From Acephala macrosclerotiorum (lineage: Eukaryota > Ascomycota > Leotiomycetes > Helotiales > Mollisiaceae): a stretch of 64,000 nucleotides of DNA. The notes beneath the pieces were generated by a model. The model did not search any database, was not told where the DNA came from, and saw only the letters and a list, made by a program, of their open reading frames with translations. Where the stretch lies: positions 1 through 64,000 of the forward strand of contig MU119406.1 in assembly GCA_014904845.1 (NCBI GenBank), in the 5' to 3' direction. This document shows positions 39,897 to 50,694 of this stretch, piece after piece; position 1 is the stretch's first letter, and every line of letters begins with the position of its first letter. A program made the translations under genes and the position numbers.

Positions 39897-40631
39897 TCAG
39901 GACTCGTCGCGGGAAAGATCGTCGAGGGCAAGAGCACCCTGGTTTTCATCCACTTGTCGCCGGGCCTCTTCATCTTGTGCTGGAGCGGCTGGAGCTTTTC
40001 GGACCTTTAGACCCTTCTCAAAGCAAAAGAAGTAGTCGTCGCAAAGCAAGCAAAATCCATCCAAAGCCACACAGACCCAAGCCCTCCAATTCACAATCTT
40101 CTTTTCCTCATTCTCATAAAAAGTAAGGTTTACACCAGCGAATACCATAGCAAAGAGAGTCATTACGACAAGAATTGCTGCAATGTCGTGATCTCGTTTG
40201 TCGTGATCTCGTTTGTCGTGATCCAGCTCCGCACGTTGGGAGCGCAGGCTGTGCAGAAGTTCGTCGAGAGATGGCACGCTGAGTTCCTTGAGCCTCTCGA
40301 TATCCTCATTTAGAATCTTCTTCTTGCCGTCTTGAATGAACGAGAACGGGCCCCAGAGCAGGTTCGATCCGGCCTGCGCAATCAATGTTTAGAAACAGAA
40401 GTCACTTTGCAGCGGGTCGTGGTTTCTTACAGTTATGGTTCCGAAAATGTAGTAGTATGTGCGACATTGATTCAATTGCGCACTGATAGTAGTATCCATC
40501 ACAAGTGATGTGATGGAGAAGATGAGGAGGGCGAGGCCGAACATTTGGCGTGGGCCGAGATGGGCCCATCTCATCGTAGTCTGTAGCCTGCGATTGTCCC
40601 TGACCGATTGCATGATATTTGAGAGGTTCAT
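39897..40631 (-). CDS. Small multi-pass membrane protein, unknown function
   Basis: Two exons (40631-40431 and 40373-39897) with a 57-nt intron (GTAAGA donor, CTAAAC branch, GCGCAG acceptor) that joins in phase 0 to give 225 aa. Hydrophobic segments lie at about residues 30-50 (FGLALLIFSITSLVMDTTIS), near 130-152 (AAILVVMTLFAMVFAGVNL) and near 163-185 (WVCVALDGFCLLCDDYFF). A charged loop holds two copies of a 15-bp repeat that encodes HDKRD. The C-terminus is charged (EEARRQVDENQG). No family is recognised. A similar membrane-protein gene follows at 41,550-42,433, which hints at a local small family. Confidence 0.7.
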
Positions 40632-41549
40632 TTCGATTGCTTGATATAATGACGTGAATGTGCGTATAGAGCTGAGATGTTGGATGAGCTGTGCTTGATC
40701 TTGATGTCTCTGATGCTTGATTGTTCAGTTCTCTTTCGCAGCATTCTTTACATAGGCAAGTGCCTGTACAGTTCCTTCTACTTCCAGGTGCTCAAGCTAG
40801 TCAAACTCTATTTTCATGAGAGCGATTGTACTCTCAAAACCAACCAGTCAACTCTCTGGCCACCCCCTACACGGATACACTCTCCCACAGCTAATTACCA
40901 GTGAACTATGGATCTTCTAGCAGTTTTCTTTGCCATTGGAACTCACCTACAGCTTCGCAGGCTCCGGAAAGAGCAATGCCGTGTCGGAATATCCTGGAGT
41001 TTGGTCAAAGAGGATCAGCATCTGCGAGACACGAAAACTCGATCTGCGAGTCTGCCAACCATCGATAACGGAGTACTCGACCATGATTCCAACAACCACA
41101 TTAGATGTCATCGAAAAGACGAAGGCAATTCGAGATGCGTCGGGAAAAAGACGTCTCAGCGCTTCCAAACCCTACGCATCGAACCCGCCCAACGGCATCT
41201 CGAACTAGAATTATATTCGATATCCTTCGGCTAGAATCCTTACAACATGGTACGACAAGGCTTAACGTTCACGGTTCTGCTTTTCGAAATGCATTCTTCG
41301 GGAGGGATACGTTGAGGAGGGGAGTTGGTAGACGAAAGCGAAAATAGGAACTTCCTTAGAACGGCCTTGCAGCAAGAACACAACAGGACAACAAAAACTC
41401 AGCAGGAGCTTATACATATCTATTTTACAAAGTTTTGGTATACCATGCTCCCTTTCTCCCTCTTCCTGTGATATTCAGTACCTGTGGCCTGGTTTTGCAA
41501 CAGCGATCAGGACCCCTTCTCTTCAACTGTGCATTTTATGCCTGCTAGA
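40632..41549. other. Intergenic with one unexplained minus-strand frame
   Basis: No gene can be supported. A minus-strand frame at 41,168-40,947 (EALRRLFPDASRIAFVF ... VVVGIMVEYSVIDGW) has protein-like composition. It overlaps an equally open plus-strand frame and joins to nothing by plausible splice sites. It may be a remnant exon of another small membrane-protein gene. Confidence 0.35.
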
Positions 41550-42433
41550 TTAGAGGCTCATAGAAATCCCATCCGCGCTCATATACTTCGGGTTGAACCA
41601 GGATCTGTATTTTGATGCCTTCTTGCTAATCCGTTCCTCTTCAAGCTCCCGGATCCAACGAGCTTTGGCGCACTTCAACGCAAACGTAAAGGTGAACAAC
41701 CAAAACCCCCCAAGTATCACTAAGACACCGAAGATGAATCCGGGCTTAACGCAAAAGCTGTCCCACGTTACAGTATTGGTACACGATGTACCATTGAAAT
41801 TGATCGTCGCATTGCTCAGTGAGCAATTGGTTCCGTCAGTAAATTCCTAGAGAGAGTAAGCTTCGTCTAACTAGTCTCGAAAGGACAATGAGGAAAGACA
41901 AACCATTTCTCTGGACAATTCTGCTCTGAAGTGGGCTGCCAATGAATGTGGTTTGCGTATTGTAGAATTCTGACGGCAAAAATAATTAACTCGATGGTGA
42001 AGAATTTCTTACGGAACTTGTGTGCGAGTCCAAGGCTATAAATACTGATACTACTTAGGGGAACTAGTCCAATTAGTCATAGTATCTACTTTACTTACCT
42101 TTCTTACCAATGTTACTCTCATGTGGCTACGCTTCCTTAGTTCCCGCATTGAGAGAACTTCAACCTTCTAAAGAACGTTACTATGACGCTTGTGAAAGAC
42201 GAGAACAAGTAATAACAAAGGCCGATCATGCCCATTTTCTAGAAATTATTTGCAAAATAAGATATTGATACAGTTGTTTGAAGACGTAGATGAAACGAAA
42301 GAATTTAAAAAGCACAAAATCTAAGTCCTGATTTTACAGGGGCTATTGAGGGGGCAAAATATAAAATTTCAGCAAACAGTATTGTAGTACAGCACAGAAT
42401 CACAGTCAATTCACCCAATGCCACCACTGCCAT
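41550..42433 (-). CDS. Putative membrane protein with luminal Cys-rich loop, exon structure unresolved
   Basis: Minus-strand pieces read as one gene. Exon 1 is 42433-42338 (MAVVALGELTVILCC...). A 99-nt intron leads to an exon from 42238 (KMGMIGLCYYLFSSFTSV). A frame around 42,060-41,930 reads GLAHKFRKKFF and LQYANHIHWQPTSEQNCP. The last exon is 41846-41550, with DGTNCSLSNATINFNGTSC (several N-glycosylation sequons), a transmembrane segment (GFIFGVLVILGGFWLF), a basic stretch and the end YMSADGISMSL. The final acceptor (CTCTCTCTAG) is good. However, the best upstream donor (GTTTGT) gives the wrong phase and only a poor GTCTTT donor restores frame, so the middle of the model is uncertain and the gene may be damaged. 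Family not recognised. Confidence 0.5.
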
Positions 42434-42535
42434 ATTCCGGCAGCCAAAAAATAAGCAGAAACCCGAACTCCAGTGCAAACGCTCAGCTCGAGACCTTGCC
42501 CAAAACCGGAAAGTCAATGACCTCGTGAGGTTTCG

Positions 42536-43480
42536 TCAACCCCCCTTTAACTTGAAAATTTGTACAAGATTCAAGCCATCGGCCCTGAACGGACTGAAAG
42601 ATTGAAGATTCTCCTTCTGCAGTTGCTCAACCAAAGGATCCGCCTCGTCTCCTATCAGAATGGCCACCATAAGCCGCGGCCTAGAGTAGTTGTGGCGATG
42701 AAGTATATCCTCACGTAAAGGAATGTGTCGGGGTATGCACAAAGCCTTCTTGCTTAAAGGAACACTCTGTGTTGCCGTCTTTTGGGACCTCTCTTTAGAG
42801 TATCCTGCGGTCTCAGATGGCGAGTACTCGGAAGTCAATTCCAGTCCCAGGCTACCTACATTGGCTGAGGTTAATCTTACCTCTTCTGAGCTCTATTAGA
42901 CAAAAAGCGATCTTACTTTCTGTAATATTCTCTCGTGCTTCAAAAGCACGCTGAAGTTAAGAGCTCAAGACTAACTTTTTTTCGTAGCTCCATTCACGTC
43001 ATTGAAGAGAGGCTCTCCAGACTTCAATCCTGGATGCGGTCTCGGTGATGATGTTTATACGAATGTGAACGATGTGTTTGCCTGCTATCGGTATCTCCCA
43101 GGTATTGATAGTAATTCTTGCAGAACTTCCAATCGCGACTTTACGGGCATGTGTGTCAGTGGATCGGCGAGAATCGGTGGGTTCGCACAAGATGTCGGCC
43201 ACCTCCTCTTCGCGGTACACCTACTCCTCGTTCCTCAAATACTCGTTGATGACCTTATGGTACTAAATTCGTTCCTCAGTTTCAGTGTGGCTTTTGCTGT
43301 CTTGTGGATCGGCTCCTGCACTCGTCCCCATCACGAGGTTGCTGGTAAGACAGCTCATGCTCAACTAGGACCGTACGTAGACAGCTAATACAGCATCAGG
43401 GTTCGCACCTGTCGACGATAACGACGATCTCATCATTACCGATATGAATCAAGGGATAGGAATTATTGTCGAATGCCTCC
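42536..43480 (-). pseudogene. Degenerate coding pieces, unknown protein
   Basis: Minus-strand frames with coding character are separated by stops and frame changes. The pieces are KQEAFDNNSYPLIHIGNDEI (about 43,480-43,405), VINEYLRNEE-stop-VYREEEVADILCEP running on to ASRIEVW (about 43,250-43,010), AFEARENITE (about 42,940), and a 52-nt intron leading to SLGLELTSEYSPSE ... HNYSRPRLMVAILIGDEADP (to 42,536). The order is collinear, so this may be one gene with an in-frame TAG at about 43,222 and unclear splicing. I do not recognise the protein. An unusual intact gene cannot be excluded. Confidence 0.35.
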
Positions 43481-43640
43481 TGTTTGAGGTGCGTTTCATG
43501 GCTCTCTGGCCTACATTATGACGAGCCCCTGATTCTAGTGGGGTGGCAATGTACTGTATGGTAAGTGACTTTTCACTTTTGTAAGCAGCGACACAGGAAT
43601 ACTACACGCAATTAAATGTGTTGAGCCTTTCGAGTCTTCG

Positions 43641-45406
43641 CTACAATCTAGGCTTGACTTGCAATTCCATCTTCTCAGCATCAGCTTTCGCCCATTCTCT
43701 CATCACCTTCCGCATGATCTTTCCACTGGCCAGTTTGGGAACCTCATCCACGAAGGTTACTCCACCTACGAGCCACTTATGTTTAGCTACTCTAGGCTTA
43801 ATCCATTCCTGAATATCGGCTGTTCTTAACTTTTCCTTCGAATTTTCTTGCAGAGCGACATAAGCTCGCGGCCACTCTTCACCATGAAGCGTGATGCCCA
43901 CCACAGCTGCATCAGCAATATGTTCATGCTCAAGCAATACAGCCTCCAACTCGGCTGGAGCTACTTGCATGGCATTGACCTTGATCATTTCCTACTCGAT
44001 GTTAGCATGCGATTCTCCTACACTCTCTGGAAGAGAACTTACCCTCTTCCTATCCACAATCCAAAACCACTCCCTCTCGTCCCTGACCCCCACATCACCC
44101 GTCTTCAACCACCCATTAACTAACGTCTCTTTCGTTGCTTCCTCATTCCTCCAATACCCTAAACAAACTTGCGGGCCTCGGATCCAAATTTCTCCTCTTT
44201 CCCCGACACCAACATCTTTCCCATCGTCGTCTCTCAAACGACATTCCGTGTTCGGAAGCAATTGTCCCACACTTCCCGAACCATCATCTACACCTCCAGG
44301 AACCATCAAAGCACCGCACGTAACTTCGGTCATACCCCATCCGTTGTTGATCTGCACTCCGAATCTTTTGCATACATCGTTCCGGAGTTCGAGTGGCAAG
44401 GGAGCTGCGCCACAGAGGATGTCTTCCACTGTGCTGATATCGTACTTCGCTGTTTCGGGCCTCTTGCTCAGCATAACGAGAATGGGAGGCGCGATGTGGA
44501 GATGTGTGATCTTGAAGCGTTGGATGGCTGACAGGAAGTCTCCATAGACGAATTGCTTCATGACGTAGACTGGGACTTGTAACTTGAGCGCGATGAGGAT
44601 AGTCCACAGCTGGCCGTATGCATGATAGAGGGGTAAGAAACCGATCCAACGTTCTGGTGGTCGGTCGGCAATGGAGAAGGGTTTCATATGGTATTTTATG
44701 AAGATTGTTTGTTCGATGTTGGCGAGGAGGTTGTGGTGGGAGACGCAGACGCCTTTTGGGAGACCTGTTGTTCCAGAGGAGTAGTTTATTGTTGCTGTCG
44801 TGTTGATGGATTCTTTTAGGCTGAGTTCTGGCCATGAGTAGGCTTCTGCTTCTTGGGGCGTGCCGATTAGGTGTCGCCAGTCTTTGACGCCATCGATTGT
44901 TGAGTTCTCTTCGTCTGAGAATTGGAATATGCAGCTCTTTGAGAAACCAGCTTGACTAGCAGCAGTGATGGCATTATTTACTAGATTGGGATATGTGAGG
45001 AGTATTCGAGCTTGTGTATCTTTGAGTTGATGTGCCAATTCTAGACAAGTTTCAGCCAGACTCCTCAGCCTCGAGAGACCACATACTCACCATTTGGAGT
45101 ATACATAGGATTGGCACCACTGAAAGCAAACCCACCACCAACAATGCCCAGATACGCAGCAGGGACGAAGATATGATTTGGAGTGTATATCAACACAACA
45201 TCACCTCTCTTCAAACCCGCCATCGTCAAGCCAAACGCCAATCTTTTCACCCATTGCTTCAACTGAGCAGCAGACAACGAGATCTCCGTGTTTCTTGAGT
45301 CAATCCATATAGGATTCTCTGATGGTTTGCTTCCAGGAGGGAAGAGATGAGACAGGACGTTGCACTTTGGTATGTCGATGTCCGGGAAGGGGGATCGGAG
45401 GGCCAT
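43641..45406 (-). CDS. 4-coumarate-CoA ligase-like AMP-dependent acyl-CoA synthetase
   Basis: Three exons: 45406-45091, 45040-44043 and 43991-43641. The introns are 50 and 51 nt, joins are in frame, and the protein is 554 aa. ANL-family adenylating enzyme, expected to activate an aromatic or fatty acid to its CoA thioester through an acyl-AMP. Visible are the ATP-binding loop INYSSGTTGLPKGV (about residue 190), GWGMTE (about 339), the hinge region GWLKTGDVG ... WFWIVDRKR (about 420-438) and the catalytic-lysine motif PKLASGKIMRK (about 527). The start MALRSPFPDIDIP gives the usual family length. An in-frame Met at 45,625 would add 73 residues with no clear purpose. The C-terminus PRL is at best a weak peroxisomal signal. 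The substrate cannot be told from sequence alone, and there is no adjacent biosynthetic cluster. Confidence 0.9.
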
Positions 45407-46574
45407 CTTAAAAAATTTGGCAGCGTTCAAAAGACACGAAGTTGCAGAAACACCACGAGGCTGAGGAAGACATCTTGAAGGGCTGGTGTAGTTGCATATC
45501 CGAGGCTGTGTTGCTATGATGCCCCGGCGGGTTAGTGAGACCGGGGCATCTTTGAAGTGCGGGGTAGCTTCAACCCGAAAATCCGAGGCTAAGCCCTCCA
45601 TGATGAAGACCATCTCCGAGCACATTAATAATTCTTGAATTCGTACAGGACTCCCGTTTCAATCACGAGGAACAAAAAAAAGTATTTGCTGTAAGTATCT
45701 TGAATTTTTCCAGGAAATGAACTTTTCCCTAGCCGAACTTACCCAGCATTGTACTAAGCATTTCAATGATGACCAGACCTATTATCCTTTGATTTGGCCA
45801 GAAAACAAACGAATAAGGGATTCTTTCACTTCTACAACATTGTGATCCGCTCCAAGATTAAGAATGATAAGCTTCGAAGCGTGCAATGGATGGTTGAATA
45901 TTACCTGCTGACTAGAGTCAAGCCATGTCCTTCCAGGGGCTACGCGACGTTAAGCGAGGCGGGAAAGGCGGGGTTTTCATGCGAGCCAATATATAAAACT
46001 GCTGTTTCATATTTCTACTTGCCAGATTTTAATTTAAATCTCGCCTTTACATAGTTAAATATATTGATTATAAAATAATCAAAAACAAAGTAATAAAATT
46101 TGATTATAAAATAAATAATATTAAAAAAAAATTTAATTAATAAACTTTTATCGTTTTATAAATTATATAAATAATTTAATTTAACTTTAAATTATTATTT
46201 TATATAAAAGCTTAAAATTTTATAAGTTATTATAAAGCGGGGCCAGATTCTGAAAAACCGCCCTATGGGACCCTATAACGCAGTTTACTTGAACGCTTTT
46301 CTCACGGAATAACATCTCGTTTGTTCGTATAATTAAGCACTTTTTGTACCTACGAACTCCGGGAAGAGAGGGAGTAGTACGCTCTCTCGTGAGGCAGAAC
46401 GAATGTGCATCGAGCCAGTTAGTATCTTGGCGTGATTGTGTGTCGGTTAAACACGGTCCTCAAGCCAGCTATACTTATTTTGCCCTCGCCCGGGCTCGGT
46501 GAGTTATTTGCGCGCTTTATGTTTCACACGGCATTTCATTGCATAGGATAGTGCTAAATACAGAGAAGGCAGAC
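45407..46574. other. Intergenic with an AT-rich patch, no gene supported
   Basis: Holds the promoter of the CoA ligase gene. AT-rich, RIP-like DNA lies at about 46,040-46,225. From 46,230 there is a stretch of normal composition without readable protein. A plus-strand frame at 45,794-46,054 runs into the AT patch and is not convincing. Confidence 0.55.
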
Positions 46575-46847
46575 ACGTTACGAGCTGGGCTTTACGGGTC
46601 TGTGCGCTCAGGGTATTTTCGAAGAACATAAGGAATAAAATCTCGAATTATAAAAGATTAAAAAGTTAAAAACGCAATTCAATTAAAATTAAACTTAAAG
46701 CTAAAATTGGAGATAAATTGAAAAAGTAGTGCTTATAAAGTTTTAAAGTAATAATCGTGATTTTTAGAATTTGTAAGTAAAAAAATAGCTCGCTAAAAGC
46801 GAAAAATGCCTTGTGGCGCACAGACCCGTGAAGCCTGGCTCGTTACA
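46575..46847. mobile_element. 273-bp foldback/MITE-like element with 33-bp TIRs
   Basis: The left end (46,575-46,607) and the reverse complement of the right end (46,814-46,846) match at 28 of 33 positions: cgagctgggctttacgggtc against cgagccaggcttcacgggtc, both continuing tgtgcgc. Most of the differences are transitions. The interior (about 46,620-46,800) is A-rich and looks RIP-mutated. There is no coding capacity. The outermost right-end sequence also begins TGTAACGAG, as LTRs often do, so a TRIM-like origin is possible. Confidence 0.7.
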
Positions 46848-46960
46848 TCAGCCTAAATTGCCTCACCATAAATAATTCATGATCTCCCAACTAGTGCCGC
46901 ATACTTAACCTCCAACTGCTACTTTGCCTTCATTTTCCTTACATTTATTAGGAAAGGAAG

Positions 46961-48310
46961 ATGAGGCGCTTCAAAAGTGTCTTTCGCAGCCACAGATTAA
47001 AAACGGTGCACCCGCAAGTTGCAGTCGAGGCTATTGGAATAATCGAACGACCAACCTCGCAGAATGCCACCAACCACTGTGTTGTATCCAAATTATCGGA
47101 TCAGCGACCTACAAATGAGATCGGAGATTCCGAGATAGTTATTCTGTACGTCCTCTCTCGCCTCACCCTATTCACGTTTTGCACCACACTCCCAATCTCC
47201 CAGCCTGAACCAATAAACCACTCAGGCCAAGATCGGTTGAGACACTGCATCCAGTTTAGCATCATGATACTGGCCAACGCAAGCTCCGAGTCATGGGGGG
47301 GGAAGCCAGGAAATTTCTAGGCAAAGCGGGGAGAATGAAAATGCTGAGTCTAACATTTCAAAGCGTAGTGGGCGTTGCGGGATCAGGCAAAAGCACCGTC
47401 AGGCCCCCTCTCCCTCCTCAACTCCGAACATCCACGAAAGTATACATATCAGTAAAACTAAACCTTCATTCAGTTAATACACCAAATCCGAGGCCGCAAA
47501 ACCCCAAAGACCGACTACCAGCCAGACTCCAAGCCTCTCGCTCACGAAATCCAAGTCTTTCCCTGGATCTACCAAACTCGTAACATCAGGTTCGTCGAGC
47601 TTCCCGGTTTCGACTCGAGGATTCTCTCCAACGTCAAGATATTCAAACAGATTGCTATCTTTTTGCAAGAGCTGTTTGTGGCCCCTTGCTCTCTCTACAA
47701 CTTCCAGTCACTGACAAAAATTGTTAGCTATGAACGAAAAATCCCAATCTCTGCTATTCTGTACTGTCATCCATTCACCGTAACGGAATCGATACGAACT
47801 TCAATCCTGCAACTGGAATTCGTGAAAGCTCTCATCGGACAAGCTAGCTTCAAGAACCTCATCTTCGTCTTAACGTACCCAGATAAGATACCAAACGAAA
47901 ACCAGCGTATCAACATTGTCTCAGGCCTGGAGAAGGACTACTGGTCCGAATTCAAAGCCCATGGTGCTCGAATTTCTACGCGGTCAGGGGGCGATCCACT
48001 CGAGAAGTCGGCTTTAGGGTCTATAACCACAAGCCACGACAACACGATTCTGGAATTACAGAGGGAATTAGTTGATCAGGAAAGGACTTTGTTGAGGACC
48101 AGTGCTGGGAAAGTCATTCAGACAGCTATTGAAGAGGTGAAAGTGGGATTACTGGATGAAGTAATGGAGATTAGGGATGGCAGAGTCCGGTATATGGCTC
48201 CGAGCACCTTTCAGAGAGATGGAGAAGAGGAAAGGAGAACAGCTGATATTCGAGAATTGACGGCTGCATCCTTGTCCCTCAACTGGCCTGTTTCGAAATT
48301 GAAAGTCTGA
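46961..48310 (+). CDS. AIG1-type P-loop GTPase-like protein
   Basis: Proposed exons are 46961-47145, 47364-47397 and 47474-48310 (351 aa). The 34-nt middle exon encodes VVGVAGSGKST. The phases fit: EIVIL + VVGVAGSGKST + LIHQIRGRK ... EIQVFPWIYQ. The last intron uses a weak GTCAGG donor with a good ACTAAAC branch and TTCAG acceptor. The fold resembles the fungal GTPase-like proteins related to AIG1/IMAP GTPases: G1 GVAGSGKS, a G3-like VELPGFDSR, AILYCHPFTV..., a G4-like TYPDK, and a C-terminal coiled-coil region (ELQRELVDQERTLLR). In G3 the conserved Asp is replaced (ELPG instead of DTPG). Function unknown. Exon 3 is solid; the first two exons are inferred. Confidence 0.7.
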
Positions 48311-48579
48311 CAGGTGTTATGCTAGATCGAAACTCGAGAGATTGGAATGATGATTCTTCAAAAAGCGGTTCATCTGGCGAAGCTGAAAAGGTCACGGGGA
48401 ACGTATTTTGGGCTCGGTAGACGCATCGTGAATCTCTTGACGCGGTGACGTGTTCTCGGGTTTATTCAAGATCGGAATTCTCGGGTTTCAAACCGCAACC
48501 TCCACCACAACACAACAACAACAACAACCTGAACGACTCGAAATAAGGCTCGGATCAAGAACCATGGCCGAGGATGGGA

Positions 48580-49420
48580 AGTCCTAGTAAAAGTGCGAGC
48601 TCGAGGAGGAGGAAGAGGTGACGTTGATAATAGTAAGGATTGAGAAGGTAAGCTTGCTCTCTCCAAAACTTCAAGAAAACTCATACTAATTCCCTGAATA
48701 GGAGAAGAAGATTCAGAAGAGGCTGACTGAAGAGAAACGCCAACGACAACTTTCGAGACGTCAATCGACGTCAATGAGCGCGTCTTCATCGCGCCGTTAC
48801 GAGAGCAGCTCTGCTGTACAACAACCCTACAAAGATCCCGCAATGATGAGCCTCAAATACCCAAATCCGACAAGACATGTGGAAACTGCCAACGCCAAGG
48901 TCACGAGGCTCAAGACTGCATAAAAGCAGATGACAACGGGCACATGATGAGCTGCCCCATTCACAACACCAGACATCACACTTTCCGAAAATGCTCTCAG
49001 CTCCCAAGGCTTTCCAACACCAGATTCAGAGTTTTGTTCTTGGTACTTAGGAACAACAAACCATAATATTCCTGGCATGAGAAAATCGGAGAAATGGATA
49101 TCGCCTTGCAATCCAATCCTCCACTCTGACCTTAGAGTCGGGAATACACCATGGCTAAGCAGAGGAACGATCCCGATTTCTGGCAGAAGTGGGGGTGCAA
49201 AGAGTCTCCGAGAGACGAGCAGACAGAGTATGATCCTGCTTGGGCCCACTACAGATCGATTCCAAATCAACCTGATCCTCGAATGCGGTCAGCCATGCAA
49301 TATGACAGACGCCGTAGTGAAGTCCCCAACGACGACGCTCTCCATCGCCTCGTCCCGCGAGGAGAACACTCGATGAGGAGAGCATTAAGAGAGAGGAGGT
49401 CGATGATCATGGATATATGA
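48580..49420 (+). pseudogene. Zinc-knuckle (CCHC) protein remnant
   Basis: Plus-strand pieces in shifting frames. A Lys/Arg-rich segment begins about 48,703 (EKKIQKRLTEEKRQRQLSR), after an intron of about 65 nt that ends at CCTGAATAG. Near 48,840 the frame changes to SDKTCGNCQRQGHEAQDC, a C-x2-C-x4-H-x4-C zinc knuckle, followed by a second Cys/His group (CPIHNTRHHTFRKC). Another frame change leads to AKQRNDPDFWQKW and DPAWAHYRSIPNQPDPRM (ending 49,420). The order matches fungal proteins with a CGNC...H...C knuckle followed by an acidic/aromatic tail. At least two indels would be needed to restore one frame, so it looks dead, though unrecognised introns might explain part of this. Confidence 0.5.
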
Positions 49421-50694
49421 AGATAAAGAATGAAGACGAAGAGGAGATCCCAATCTTCAATAACGAGGACTTCCAGAAGTTCCAGCAAGAGAGGCGAAAA
49501 GGGGGTGGTGTTCAGGAACGACTTTCAGGTCGTTGATTCTCGCACTTCTTCATTTCTCACACCTTTTGCTGGTTGTAGCATCTGCCCGTTGCGGTTCTGT
49601 TTGGGTGGTTCCAATGGGATTTTATGTCACGTTGAGTGGACCTAATTATACCATAGACAATTCTTGCAAAATAAACGCTACTTGCAATATTTATACGGGT
49701 ATAAAGGATATAATATGACTTATAACCAATATACCTTGAACTGCCTTCATAAGGAATTCCAGTACGGTCATCAATACTTGCCATGAGCATCAAAACAACA
49801 CTTTTCAATCTCAATCTCCCACCTCACCCGGTTCATTCTCATACATCCTTACTATGGCTTCTGCACAAGGAGAATTCTCGCAGTGTGAGATCGTGTATGT
49901 GCCTTATTTGGAGAAATATGTTCGCTGTAAGCCCTTCCCCTCCTTCTTTCCCCTCTCCTTCCTATCATTTAAATGCTGGGAGGAGACAGAACAGGACGGG
50001 AAAGGGATCGATAAAAGATTGTAGATGAGGATGAATGTCAGCAATGCACAGACGATTTCTCCTCAGGCAAACGCCACATCGATATCTGGACCAGCTCATC
50101 GACTGTGAACAGCGTCCGGGAACAGATTAATTGTGAAGAAAGCCTCACTCCTTCTGGGGATGTGGTGTTGCGAGGAGTCCGGATAGTGCGTATGCTGTTG
50201 ATACTGCACCGCTTTATCATAAGGTATGTGCTCTTGGGATGGTTTGAGATGAGAGGAGGGAGAAGAGAGGCCGATGAGTGGGCGGATAGGGAACAAGCAA
50301 TCCGGGCAGAACTAAACATGTTTACCCTGATCACATTTACTCCTCATAAATGGGTAGAAGTTGAGGCATGGCGAAGTGAAAGGGGGAGGAAAAGGAAAGA
50401 AAGATGAAATTGTACTTGAATTGAGATGAGATGGTGGATCAGAATGTATGTATCAGCAAGCCATCCAATCGCTTTAACTTTGAGTAAACAAATTTGCCTG
50501 TTTGCTAAAATAACATGCACATCCGCGTCCCATAAGTACATCATAGAATATGACACAGAAGCAGTGACACCGCCACATGAACGATCAAATCAATTGGTAT
50601 TTGCATCGCTATGCTCATGCTCACCCAAGATCCTATACCACCGAGCGCCAACTCCTAGTTTACAATATGCCACCTGAAATATCAATCATGAATG
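49421..50694. other. Intergenic, nothing convincing
   Basis: About 1.27 kb of ordinary composition between the zinc-knuckle remnant and the stop codon of the GRAM-domain gene. All frames are short, overlap on both strands and lack recognisable motifs. Confidence 0.5.

Noticed and set aside
40908..41347. Overlapping plus-strand frames of 80-108 codons
   Set aside because: Mutually overlapping in different frames, no motifs and no splice logic.
45407..45625. N-terminal extension of the CoA ligase-like protein
   Set aside because: In frame, but it lacks targeting features and family similarity; the Met at 45,406 gives the normal start and length.
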